Assembly (NCBI GenBank): GCA_029432775.1
Contig: JAROAZ010000001.1
Location: 558,001-622,000, forward strand
Reading direction: 5' to 3'
Length of the DNA stretch: 64,000 nt
Origin: Pontiellaceae bacterium B12227
GTDB taxonomy: Bacteria; Verrucomicrobiota; Kiritimatiellia; Kiritimatiellales; Pontiellaceae
The notes beneath the pieces were generated by a model. The model was not told the origin of the DNA. It searched no databases and saw only the letters and a program-made list of their open reading frames with translations. Both the position numbers and the translations under genes were made by a program. This document shows positions 52,180 through 60,776 of the stretch, in pieces. Every line of letters starts with the position of its first letter. Position 1 is the first letter of the stretch.

Positions 52180-53214
52180 CTAATAATTATTGACCGGGAA
52201 AACGAGAATGCGCGATCCCTCTTTGTTTTTCGGTGGCAGGCAGGCGGCCAGCACCGCAATGACTTCCCCCTTTTCATTGAGCACCACGTTGGGGCGTTCG
52301 ATACGGGAAAATTTAAATTCGCTGCCGTCATCGAAACGGATCGGGTGCATCATTGAAAAAAGCGGATCCTTCGAAACCAGCTCATAATTCAGCCCATCTG
52401 CCGAAGTATAGTACGTAAAACCACGTCTGAGCCCGGTGGCATACCCATGCAGGTCGGTGACCATCACATGATAGCGGCTGCCGTCGTACCAAATACACGG
52501 ATCTTCGTTTTCAAAGTTTTCCGGCAGTGCATTTTCGCCCTTCGCATGCAGCCGAGTGTAAGGGCCGAAAATGGAATCAGCCTTGATCGCCTGCAGATAA
52601 TGAAACTGGTGGTTAAACTCCTTGCTGCCGCTTTCATATTTTGGATTCGGCACCTTCACCTTGCCGACACCATAGACCGAGCCGTCTTCGTGGATCCACA
52701 TGGCCGGGTTGTTCGCGGGGATGCACCAGTCATCGCGCCGCTCCCACGGCCCCTCGACCGAATCGCTGACGGCCACCCCGCTCTTCCACGCCGGAATGCC
52801 GAGGTGGTAAAGATAATATTTACCGTCGTGGAACGTGACCTTCGGATTATGCACCCCCTGACTGTCAAAAAAGTTTCCAGGCCTTGGAAGCAACACATCC
52901 TCCACATAGGTGTAAGGTCCCAGCAGGTTTTTAGACGAGGCACGTACCGCATAGCTCTGCTTCCATTTCTGGAAATCGTCGTTCGGCCAGCAGGAGGCGA
53001 ACAGGTGGTACGTATCGCCCACCTTAACAATGGACGGATCCCACAGATGGAACCCCTCGCGTACAAAGCCGCCACCTTTCTTCGGCAGCCCCATTTTTTG
53101 CAGCAGCGGATTATCCGTCGGCCCTTCCGAATAGGGTTTAAAGGGTTCGGTTCCGGAGCTCTGCAAAGCCCATGCTGCGAATATCGTTCCACATATCATT
53201 TTAAAATATCTCAT
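52180..53214 (-). CDS. Secreted GH43-like beta-propeller enzyme
   Basis: A 344-residue exported protein starting at the ATG at 53214, which lies one base after the stop of the GH92 gene and is preceded by GGAG. The propeller motifs are HLWDPSIVKVGDTYHLFASCW, GVHNPKVTFHDGKYYLYHLG, NNPAMWIHEDGSVYG and NEDPCIWYDGSRYHVMVTD. The first Asp and the Glu of NEDP fit a GH43-type active centre. Arabinose, xylose or galactose release is possible; the family number is uncertain. A perfect-spacing palindrome lies at 52875 and a spacing variant at 52971. Confidence 0.75.
   Translation of the reverse strand: MRYFKMICGTIFAAWALQSSGTEPFKPYSEGPTDNPLLQKMGLPKKGGGFVREGFHLWDPSIVKVGDTYHLFASCWPNDDFQKWKQSYAVRASSKNLLGPYTYVEDVLLPRPGNFFDSQGVHNPKVTFHDGKYYLYHLGIPAWKSGVAVSDSVEGPWERRDDWCIPANNPAMWIHEDGSVYGVGKVKVPNPKYESGSKEFNHQFHYLQAIKADSIFGPYTRLHAKGENALPENFENEDPCIWYDGSRYHVMVTDLHGYATGLRRGFTYYTSADGLNYELVSKDPLFSMMHPIRFDDGSEFKFSRIERPNVVLNEKGEVIAVLAACLPPKNKEGSRILVFPVNNY
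52875..52889. repeat. Interspersed palindrome, exact (TTCCAGGCCTTGGAA)
   Basis: Exact match, encoding LPRPGN in the GH43-like gene. Confidence 0.8.
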
Positions 53215-53215
53215 A

Positions 53216-55534
53216 CTATTTATCTCCTGAAAATAATCGTCTAATGCTCTGCGGTTCCGAAACCGGCTTCGGTAACGTAGCGTTCCCCCATTGCTTATTG
53301 GGCATTGGTCCCATGAACAACTCCAACGTTCCGCCGCCCACAATTTCCTCATGCGTAATCCACGCACGCTTCAATGGTTGGTCATTGAGTTTGGCTGACT
53401 GGATATAGATGTTGTCAGCAGAATTATTTATGGACTTAACCGCAAATGATTTCCCCGTATAATAGGTCGAGTCGAGCCGGAGGGAGATCTCGGAGAAGAC
53501 CGGACTGGTAATTTGGTAAATAGTATCCCCCGGACAAACCGGATGAAGTCCCATGGCCGCAAGAATGTACCAGGCCGACATCTGCCCGACATCCTCGTTG
53601 CCGCACAGTCCACGCACCCCGGTTCCGTAGGCAGTTGCACAGATATGCCGGGTCCACTTTTGCGTGAGCCAGGGCTTGCCGATATGGTTGAATAAGTAGG
53701 CGACGTGATGACAGGGTTCATTAGGGTGGTTGTAATAATCGTTCCACAGGCAATCCGCGGGCGCTTTATCAAAGAAAGCCTCTAACTCCTGCGCAAAATA
53801 ATCCTCGCCCATCAGCTTGATCAATCCGGCTACATCGTGCGGAACAAACCACCCCTGCTGGTAGGGATTCGATTCTGTGGTTCCCTTATGTTTATGATCG
53901 GTCCTGCTGGACCATGGCGCCCAGTTGGCCGAGCCGTCGCATTTATTCTTCAGCCGAGTACGGAACCATTTGACCTCGGGTTCCCAAATATTGGTATAGG
54001 AGAGAGAACGACGGTAATATTTGCTGGCATCACCCTCATGCCCGAGGCTTTCGGCAAAGCGTCCCATGCACCAGTCGGAGTAGGCATATTCAAGAGTATG
54101 CGACATGCTGCCGGGCGTGAAACCTCCCGGGCCATTGCCAAACTTTTCAACGGAATTTTTACATTGCCGATAGGCTTCATCCACATCGTAGTTGCGGATC
54201 CCCTTTTCGTGAGCATCAACGATCACAGAAACGGCCGGATTACCCAGCATGCAACCGGAATAGGAATTCAACAATTCCCAACGCGGCAAATAGCCGCGGC
54301 CACTCAGTTTGGCCATTTGCAGCAGGGAATTGATTTCGTCGTTGACGACATCGGGACGAATGAGAGTTAGCAACGGAAACTGGCTGCGAAAAACATCCCA
54401 ACCGCTGAAAATCGACCGATAGACAAAACCGTCCGCCTGATGCTTTTGGTTGTCGGCTCCAATATACCAGCCATCGATGTCTGACACACTGCGAGGATCG
54501 ATCAGACAGTGATAAAGCGCCGTGGCAAAAATTTCCTTTTCAGTCTCCGTTCCGCCCTGAACCGAAACGCCTTGGAGGGCATCACTCCATAGGCCCCGTG
54601 CCGAACTACACAAGGCATCGAAATCCCACCCCGGCATATCGTGGGCAAGATTCATCCGGGCACCTTCCTGCCGAACATAGGAAAAGCCGGCCTTAACCAA
54701 AACTTCCTGATTGGCCTCCGTGGCGAACTCAACAAAAAATCCGGTGTTGCGGCCTTCGTATTCCCGTCGCCCTTCGAACACCTGATCCTTGTCCCAGACC
54801 CCGAACGTTTTGATCGGAACACTGAACTTGGCCTCGAAGTGCTGCGTATAATTCACCCGACCCTTGCCGTGCCCCCAACCGCCATCCTTACTGGAACACT
54901 GCATGTAGCCTTCAATCGTATGCTCATCCACCACGCGGACGGACTGAAGACTGTGCTCCAGCCAGCGATTCTTCTGACCGATCCGCCGGGCCAAATCGAT
55001 CTGGATTCGGCTGGCCGTCGATTCCGGGAACGTGAAGCGGATCATGCCGGCGCGCGGCGCGGCGGTCAGCTCGGCACGGATGCCGTAGCGCTGCAGTTCA
55101 ACCTGATAATACCCGGCCTCCGACTCTTCCGCACTGTGACTGAATTCCGACTTAGCCTTCTCGCGATCCAGCATGCGCTCGCCGGTGGTCGCCATCACCT
55201 GGAAATTGCCCAGATCGCCGAACCAACCAATGCCGCTCATATGGGTAAAGCTGAATCCCTCGATCGTTTCGTGATGCGCTGAATAGCCCGACCCGTTATC
55301 ACCCCCGGTGATAGTATCGGGACTCAACTGCACCATACCGAACGGCGTAGCCGCTCCGGGGAACGTTTTGCCCAGGCCATGCCCGCCATATCCGCCCAGC
55401 GTAATCGCACCGATCATCGGGTTGACATAGTCCACCATCTCCTTTTTCGCAACGCCCCTATTCTCAGCGAAACCGTTCCTTTCCACTGAGAACAATCCTG
55501 CCGCGACAAGACACATGATCGAAAGTCGGTTCAT
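53216..55534 (-). CDS. Secreted GH92 alpha-mannosidase-like enzyme
   Basis: A 772-residue exported protein. The family marks are VNPMIGAITLGGYGGHGLGKTFPGA, FSFTHMSG, the helical-domain block NEPCHHVAYLFNHIGKPW and GNEDVGQMSAWYILAAMGLHP, which carry calcium-binding and catalytic residues. GH92 enzymes invert and usually release alpha-mannose. Mannose is not otherwise obvious in this island, so this enzyme may point to mannose in the substrate or in host glycans. It lies between a sulfatase and the GH43-like gene; spacing is 18 and 1 bases. Confidence 0.93.
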   Translation of the reverse strand: MNRLSIMCLVAAGLFSVERNGFAENRGVAKKEMVDYVNPMIGAITLGGYGGHGLGKTFPGAATPFGMVQLSPDTITGGDNGSGYSAHHETIEGFSFTHMSGIGWFGDLGNFQVMATTGERMLDREKAKSEFSHSAEESEAGYYQVELQRYGIRAELTAAPRAGMIRFTFPESTASRIQIDLARRIGQKNRWLEHSLQSVRVVDEHTIEGYMQCSSKDGGWGHGKGRVNYTQHFEAKFSVPIKTFGVWDKDQVFEGRREYEGRNTGFFVEFATEANQEVLVKAGFSYVRQEGARMNLAHDMPGWDFDALCSSARGLWSDALQGVSVQGGTETEKEIFATALYHCLIDPRSVSDIDGWYIGADNQKHQADGFVYRSIFSGWDVFRSQFPLLTLIRPDVVNDEINSLLQMAKLSGRGYLPRWELLNSYSGCMLGNPAVSVIVDAHEKGIRNYDVDEAYRQCKNSVEKFGNGPGGFTPGSMSHTLEYAYSDWCMGRFAESLGHEGDASKYYRRSLSYTNIWEPEVKWFRTRLKNKCDGSANWAPWSSRTDHKHKGTTESNPYQQGWFVPHDVAGLIKLMGEDYFAQELEAFFDKAPADCLWNDYYNHPNEPCHHVAYLFNHIGKPWLTQKWTRHICATAYGTGVRGLCGNEDVGQMSAWYILAAMGLHPVCPGDTIYQITSPVFSEISLRLDSTYYTGKSFAVKSINNSADNIYIQSAKLNDQPLKRAWITHEEIVGGGTLELFMGPMPNKQWGNATLPKPVSEPQSIRRLFSGDK

Positions 55535-55552
55535 AGATCGAATCCGTTAAAC

Positions 55553-57049
55553 CTAGTGGCTCTTTTTCTTCGACGTTTTCTTTTTATTCATTCCTGCGGC
55601 CTCGCGGTAGGCATTCCAGGATTCCTTCGGATTATCAAAATCCAGCGGATCGTTGTATTGCTTCTGCAACTGCGCCATCGCCGCTTCCAGCTCGGTGATT
55701 TTCACAGCATATTCCGGATTCCCGGCCAGATCGGTTTTTTCGAATGGATCGGCCTTGAGGTTATAAAGACGCGTTTTTCCAATGGCTGGATAATAGATCA
55801 GTTTCCAGCCGTCCTTAGACACCATGCGCTGCTGGTGCTGATAGGAACTGTACATGGCGGGATAGTGTTTCGTTTTCCCCTTCAACAACGGAAGCAGGCT
55901 CTTGAACTCAACATAATCCGGAACAGGTTGCTCAGCCAGCTCCAACGTGGTCGGCATGACATCCTGCAGATAGATCGGTATCTCGAACTTGGAGCCCGGT
56001 TTGATCCCCGGCCCCACCGCGAGAAACGGAGCCCGCACACTGTGATCATACATGTTCTGCTTACCGATCAACCCATGACGACCGCAGCCAAGGCCGTGGT
56101 CGGCCGTAAAAAAGATATAGGTATTATCGCCCTTGCCGCTCTTTTCAAGCGCCTCAAGGATGCGCCCGATCTGGTGATCCATGTGGGTGATGATCGCAAA
56201 ATACTCCTGCCGGTTGACCTTCACCGCATATTCGGTACGCGGGAACGGAGCCAGTGCTTCATCGCGCAATCCCTTGCCGCAGCCGATGGCATCCTTATAG
56301 GGATATTCGATCAAATAGTTTTCGGGAATCTGGATGCGCTCCAACGGATACATGTCGACATATTCCCTGGGCGCCTGCCGCGGATCGTGCGGGGCATTGA
56401 AGGCGAGATGCATGAAGAACGGCTGGTCCTCCTTGGCGGCCTGTTCCAGAAACTCCACCCCATAATCACCCACGAGTTCGCTGGCATGTTTGCCGTCTTT
56501 GTCCCAGTAGCCCTTCTGGGTTTTGTCCCAGGGCTTCCACCCGGCTTCATAGTCGGCTTCGTCCCTGGGACGGTTGTAGCCGATGCCGCTCATCGGCGTG
56601 GTGGGAAGCATGCCGCCGCGGCGGCCCTTGGCCACATCAAAATAGTCTTCGGGTTTTGCGCGGACATGCCACTTGCCGGTGAAGTAGGTTTTGTAGCCGG
56701 CGGCCTTCATCTGCTGCGCCCACATGTGGCCCTGTTCGACCTCCCGCCCCATGTCTTGTTCCAGCATGCCGGCGTTCCAGACCGAACGCCCGGTGGTCAG
56801 CATGGTGCGACTGGCCACACACACCGCGCCGTGCCACGCACCCATATTATAGGCATGCGTAAAGCTCGCACCCCGCTCCACCAGCTTGTCGAGGTTGGGC
56901 GTATCGATGTCGAGATGCCCGAAGGCGCGGATCGCTTCGTAGCTGTGATCATCCGCAAAGATAAACAGAATGTTGGGCTTATCCTCTGCTGCATAGCCGC
57001 CGCTGAGCAACAGACTCAGAACTGTTAATTTTGTAAATATATGTTTCAT
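55553..57049 (-). CDS. S1 sulfatase (CVASR type)
   Basis: A 498-residue exported sulfatase with AGGGAATATC before the ATG. ILFIFADDHSYEAI binds metal and Cys77 of GAVCVASRTMLTTGRS is the formylglycine site. TADHGLGCGRHGLIGKQNMYDHS carries later metal ligands. The C terminus is Lys-rich. A 490-codon frame on the plus strand over the same region is only its shadow. An imperfect palindrome (55777-55791) reads YPAIGK. It lies between GH29 and GH92 in the operon, so it may free fucose or mannose residues of sulfate. Confidence 0.92.
   Translation of the reverse strand: MKHIFTKLTVLSLLLSGGYAAEDKPNILFIFADDHSYEAIRAFGHLDIDTPNLDKLVERGASFTHAYNMGAWHGAVCVASRTMLTTGRSVWNAGMLEQDMGREVEQGHMWAQQMKAAGYKTYFTGKWHVRAKPEDYFDVAKGRRGGMLPTTPMSGIGYNRPRDEADYEAGWKPWDKTQKGYWDKDGKHASELVGDYGVEFLEQAAKEDQPFFMHLAFNAPHDPRQAPREYVDMYPLERIQIPENYLIEYPYKDAIGCGKGLRDEALAPFPRTEYAVKVNRQEYFAIITHMDHQIGRILEALEKSGKGDNTYIFFTADHGLGCGRHGLIGKQNMYDHSVRAPFLAVGPGIKPGSKFEIPIYLQDVMPTTLELAEQPVPDYVEFKSLLPLLKGKTKHYPAMYSSYQHQQRMVSKDGWKLIYYPAIGKTRLYNLKADPFEKTDLAGNPEYAVKITELEAAMAQLQKQYNDPLDFDNPKESWNAYREAAGMNKKKTSKKKSH
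55777..55791. repeat. Interspersed palindrome, degenerate (TTCCAATGGCTGGAT)
   Basis: One mismatch; the minus strand reads YPAIGK in the CVASR sulfatase. Confidence 0.55.
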
Positions 57050-57057
57050 GATATTCC

Positions 57058-58914
57058 CTATTTAACCGGTTTTAAAATGAGAGCCTGGGGGCGGAAGCGT
57101 TCCACACCGTCGGTGTCGGTGATGCGCCAGACCAGTTTATTGCTGCCGACAACCACCTTAAAGGTGCCCAGCGGTTGCTTGACGTCCGCACCAGCGCTTG
57201 TTTTTCCGCCAACCGAAGCGTTACCCAACTCAACCTTAATGCCGGCGCCTTCCTTTAAACCGTGATAGCAGGCGATCACTTCATATTCCCCTGCCTCGCG
57301 AACATACAGATTCCAGTTGACGGTATCAGAGCCTTTCGTCCAGCCCTTCAGGCAGTCGCGGTGATTATCAGCCTTATAGCCGCGCGCACCGTTTTCATAC
57401 TTCAACGTCGATCCATCAATCTTGCCGTCGAACACATTCAGCGTGTTCAATGCAACAGGGTCTAGCAGGCGCGCTTTCGAGGTCTGGATATCGGCTTCAA
57501 ACTCCAGCGCGATCACCGTGGAGGCCTCGGACACCGGCGAGGCCGGAACGTTGAGTTCCAACGTGTTGTCATCGAGCCGCTTTGCAGCTACCCCGACTTC
57601 GTCTGCACCAAGAAGGTGAATGAATGCAGGATCGTTCTGTAGTCCGCCGATGCGCAGTTTTCCATCGATCGGCCAATCAAAGACCTGCAGATAAACCATG
57701 TGATCTTTGGCGGTGGACTCGCCCCACGCCTGTACCGGGAGTCCGGACCTGCCGGCACCATGGATCGACTCGGAAGCCATCGTCATCCACTCGGCAAAGC
57801 CGTTCAGGATATTCACATCCGGGTCGTCGATTTTCCCGTCTGCGCGCGGGCCGAGGTTCATCAGGATATTACCTCCGCGGGCCACGGCCTTAATTAACAA
57901 TTGGATCAGTTCGGCGGCGGGCTTGTGGCTCTTGTCTTCGCTGTGATAGCCGTACGACTCGTTGGTGGTCGGGATGGCTTCCCAGTACTTTTCAGAAGTC
58001 GGCTTGATCTGCGCCGGCTTGTCACACGTTGTTGTGTAGTCGCCGAAGCCATAGATGAAACGACCGTTGACCACCACTTCTGAATCGGTATCGCGCAGCG
58101 CCTTAAAGATGCGCCAGTTCTCGGAATTGGGCAGCTTGTGCGGGGTGTCGAACCACATAATATCGGGATCATATTTCTTAAGCAGCTCCACCACTTGCGG
58201 GATTGATTTTTTATTCACATAATTTTCGCGGATACGCGGCAGTTCTTTACCCATGACCGGATCATCCCACCAGTTGCGGCCGCCCAGGTTTTTGTCGCCA
58301 CCGGGATTCTTGAATTCCCAATCGTTGCCGGGGCCGTCGGCCTCGCCCCAATCAAAGGCGTGCGAGTAGTAGAATCCAAACTTGATGCCGTGTTTAACGC
58401 AGGCCGCCTTGAGTTCCGCCATCGGATCGCGCTTGAACGGGGTGGCATCCACAATGTTCCAGTCCGACACCTGCGAATCGTACATCGCGAAACCGTCATG
58501 GTGCTTAGCGGTAATGACCAGGTAGCGCATGCCCGCAGCCTTGATCAGCTTAACCCATTCTTCCGCATCAAAATCAACGGGATTAAATTTATCCGCGCAA
58601 ACCTCCGCATATGTTGCCTGATCGATCTGACCCTTACGCTGAATGTGTTCTGAATAGCCGTGCACCTTTTCGTCCTGCCACACGCCGCCGAGCTGGGCAT
58701 AGATACCCCAGTGGATGAAGCAGCCGAAGCGGCCGTCGACCCACCACTGGATGCGCTCGTCGCGCGTCTTCATCGACTCTTCATAAAACTTCGGAGCCTT
58801 GGCGCCCGGCGCAAACTCCGGTTCCAGATAGATGTCCCCGGCAAGGAGTGTTTCCTGATCTACCGCGCTTCCAAGCATTGGAAGCAGCAACGTTGCCATT
58901 AATAATTTTCGCAT
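57058..58914 (-). CDS. Secreted GH29 alpha-L-fucosidase with C-terminal beta module
   Basis: A 618-residue exported enzyme with AAAGGATACT before the ATG. WWVDGRFGCFIHWGIYAQ, TAKHHDGFAMYDS and the nucleophile Asp256 in DIMWFDTPHK identify GH29. The last 130 residues look like an extra beta-sandwich (NWNLYVREAGEYEVIACYHG), perhaps carbohydrate-binding. The signal peptide includes a perfect palindrome (58869-58883, LPMLGS). It is the third GH29 gene in the window and the only one in this operon, next to two sulfatases. Confidence 0.93.
   Translation of the reverse strand: MRKLLMATLLLPMLGSAVDQETLLAGDIYLEPEFAPGAKAPKFYEESMKTRDERIQWWVDGRFGCFIHWGIYAQLGGVWQDEKVHGYSEHIQRKGQIDQATYAEVCADKFNPVDFDAEEWVKLIKAAGMRYLVITAKHHDGFAMYDSQVSDWNIVDATPFKRDPMAELKAACVKHGIKFGFYYSHAFDWGEADGPGNDWEFKNPGGDKNLGGRNWWDDPVMGKELPRIRENYVNKKSIPQVVELLKKYDPDIMWFDTPHKLPNSENWRIFKALRDTDSEVVVNGRFIYGFGDYTTTCDKPAQIKPTSEKYWEAIPTTNESYGYHSEDKSHKPAAELIQLLIKAVARGGNILMNLGPRADGKIDDPDVNILNGFAEWMTMASESIHGAGRSGLPVQAWGESTAKDHMVYLQVFDWPIDGKLRIGGLQNDPAFIHLLGADEVGVAAKRLDDNTLELNVPASPVSEASTVIALEFEADIQTSKARLLDPVALNTLNVFDGKIDGSTLKYENGARGYKADNHRDCLKGWTKGSDTVNWNLYVREAGEYEVIACYHGLKEGAGIKVELGNASVGGKTSAGADVKQPLGTFKVVVGSNKLVWRITDTDGVERFRPQALILKPVK
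58869..58883. repeat. Interspersed palindrome, exact (TTCCAAGCATTGGAA)
   Basis: Perfect arms with GC extended on each side; encodes LPMLGS in a GH29 signal peptide. Confidence 0.85.
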
Positions 58915-58924
58915 AGTATCCTTT

Positions 58925-60433
58925 TTACGCTGCGGGTGCGCTGCGGTCTTCGTTCTTATATTTTTCCAACAACGCCTTCAGCCGTTCAACGGTTTCCGGA
59001 TGCTGATCCTGTACATTGGTGGCTTCGGCGGGATCGGCTTCCATATCGAACAGCTGGACTGCCGGAAGGCTTTTCCATGCATCCTTATCCTTGGGGCGTG
59101 GCGCGCTCCACCCACCGGAATGCGGCGCATCGACCAGCTTCCATTTCCCCTGACGAATGGCGAAGGTTCCGTTGATGGAATGATGCACGGTGGCTTCGCG
59201 CACCGGCTGGTCGGCCGTGCCGATCAGGTTGGGCAACATGCTGACCGAATCCTCGCCGGCATCGGCCGGAAGTTTGGCACCGACAATATCGGCGCAGGTG
59301 GCCAGCATATCGGTCAGGCAGGTGGTATCGGCACAAATCGAACCGGCCTGAACCTTTGCCGGCCAGCGCACAATGAACGGAACGCGGTGACCGCCCTCAA
59401 AAATGTCGGCCTTGTGGCCGCGATATATTGAGCTGGGATTATGACCCTGCGCAATGAGTTCTTTAAAATCGGCCTCGGGCGAACAGCCGTTGTCGCTGGT
59501 GACAATGATCAGGGTGTTGTCGGCAATCCCGGCCTTTTCCACCGCCTTCATCACCTGCCCGATGCACTCGTCGTTCATGGTTGTAAAGTCGGCATAGGCA
59601 CTGTCGATTCCGCTCTTTCCCTTGTATTCAGAGGTCGGCAGCACCGGGGTGTGCGGCGAGGAATACGGCAGGTAGAGAAAGAAAGGTTTGTCCGTCCTGG
59701 CCTGCTCCTCCACATACTTCACCGCGCGGCGCGTAAAATTGGGCAACACGTCCCAGTGGTCGAAATCAGGTGCAGTCGGCCCCTTGCGCCACCAACCGTT
59801 TTTCACTTCGCTTTTATGGGCAACCGTTTCGCGGTCCGGCACGGCGGTGGGAATACCGTTCTCCACATAAACATAGGGCGGCATGTCGAGCGAACCACAA
59901 TGGCCATAGGAATAGATAAAACCGTTTTCCTTCGGACCGTTTTTAATCGGTTTTGTAAAGTCCACCGGCGTGATGCTATTCAAACCTGTTCCTGTAGACG
60001 CTTCGCCGGTTTTATGCCAATCCCAACCCATGTGCCACTTTCCAATGTAGGCGGTGTGGTAGCCATTTTCCTTCAAAAGCGAGGCAACCGTCATACGGCC
60101 CTCTTCAATCAGGTGTTCCGAATAGCCGCTCAACACACCGCTCTTCTTGCGGCTGCGCCAACAGTAACGGCCAGTCAGAACGCCATAGCGCGTCGGAGTG
60201 CAAACAGCGGAACCGGAATGAGCATCGGTAAAGACCATGCCTTCACGGCCGAGCCGATCCATGTTCGGCGTCGGGATTTTCCCGTCGGGGTTGCAGATAC
60301 CTACGTCGCCGTAACCAAGGTCGTCGCACAGAATATAAATAATATTAGGCCGTTGCGGCACGGGCTTCGCGCCCCCCATTACTACCGTGCTTGCCGCCAT
60401 GGCAGCAAATGCCAGCAGGTTTCTTTTTTTCAT
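58925..60433 (-). CDS. S1 arylsulfatase (CTPTR type)
   Basis: A 502-residue exported sulfatase with TAGGACTAAA before the ATG. IYILCDDLGYGDVG and NPDGKIPTPNMDR start the fold; Cys78 in GSAVCTPTRYGVLTGRY is the formylglycine site. It resembles the 130-1653 enzyme through the whole N-terminal half, for example PTSEYKGKSG against PSKDWQGKSG, so the two are recent or close paralogs. It opens the eight-gene operon. An operator candidate lies 216 bases upstream, with a palindrome between. Confidence 0.93.
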   Translation of the reverse strand: MKKRNLLAFAAMAASTVVMGGAKPVPQRPNIIYILCDDLGYGDVGICNPDGKIPTPNMDRLGREGMVFTDAHSGSAVCTPTRYGVLTGRYCWRSRKKSGVLSGYSEHLIEEGRMTVASLLKENGYHTAYIGKWHMGWDWHKTGEASTGTGLNSITPVDFTKPIKNGPKENGFIYSYGHCGSLDMPPYVYVENGIPTAVPDRETVAHKSEVKNGWWRKGPTAPDFDHWDVLPNFTRRAVKYVEEQARTDKPFFLYLPYSSPHTPVLPTSEYKGKSGIDSAYADFTTMNDECIGQVMKAVEKAGIADNTLIIVTSDNGCSPEADFKELIAQGHNPSSIYRGHKADIFEGGHRVPFIVRWPAKVQAGSICADTTCLTDMLATCADIVGAKLPADAGEDSVSMLPNLIGTADQPVREATVHHSINGTFAIRQGKWKLVDAPHSGGWSAPRPKDKDAWKSLPAVQLFDMEADPAEATNVQDQHPETVERLKALLEKYKNEDRSAPAA

Positions 60434-60603
60434 TTTAGTCCTACTTCTGTTTTTAACTCTTTCAAAATCGGTTTAATCGACCGCCCATGATCAACCAGGT
60501 CTTGCCCTAGACCATAGAAACGTCACCCAAATAAGTTTCCATCGACGATTCGATGCTTACTGCGAGACCATTTCCCAGGTTCGCGCCTATGTTTTCAGCC
60601 TTT

Positions 60604-60618
60604 TTCCAACCATTGGAA
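60604..60618. repeat. Interspersed palindrome, exact, between genes
   Basis: TTCCAACCATTGGAA with perfect arms, outside coding sequence, between the operator candidate and the first gene of the eight-gene operon. The same order is found at 40049. Confidence 0.85.
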
Positions 60619-60648
60619 ACTCAGACTCTATTGCAGACGAATCCGCTG

Positions 60649-60664
60649 AATAAAACATATTATT
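60649..60664. promoter_or_regulatory. Candidate operator, AATAAA-ACAT-ATTATT
   Basis: One-mismatch copy of the AT-rich palindrome, upstream of the CTPTR sulfatase. At about 216 bases it is the most distant copy from its gene. Confidence 0.4.
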
Positions 60665-60776
60665 ATCATGTATAATTTGGTTTGTCGTCCTGAAACAATC
60701 AGTAAAACCAAATTCGAACAGAACCGGCCCTAAACAGCCCTATTCAGGGTGATGAAGGAATAATATGGATGTTCCT

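Larger units (their letters stand above)
60434..60776. other. 343-base gap upstream of the eight-gene operon
   Basis: Holds the interspersed palindrome at 60604 and the operator-like site at 60649. No open frame or RNA gene is seen. Confidence 0.6.

Noticed and set aside
55556-57028. 490-codon open frame on the plus strand
   Set aside because: It mirrors the CVASR sulfatase, has no ribosome binding site and no recognisable protein pattern; a shadow of the minus-strand gene.
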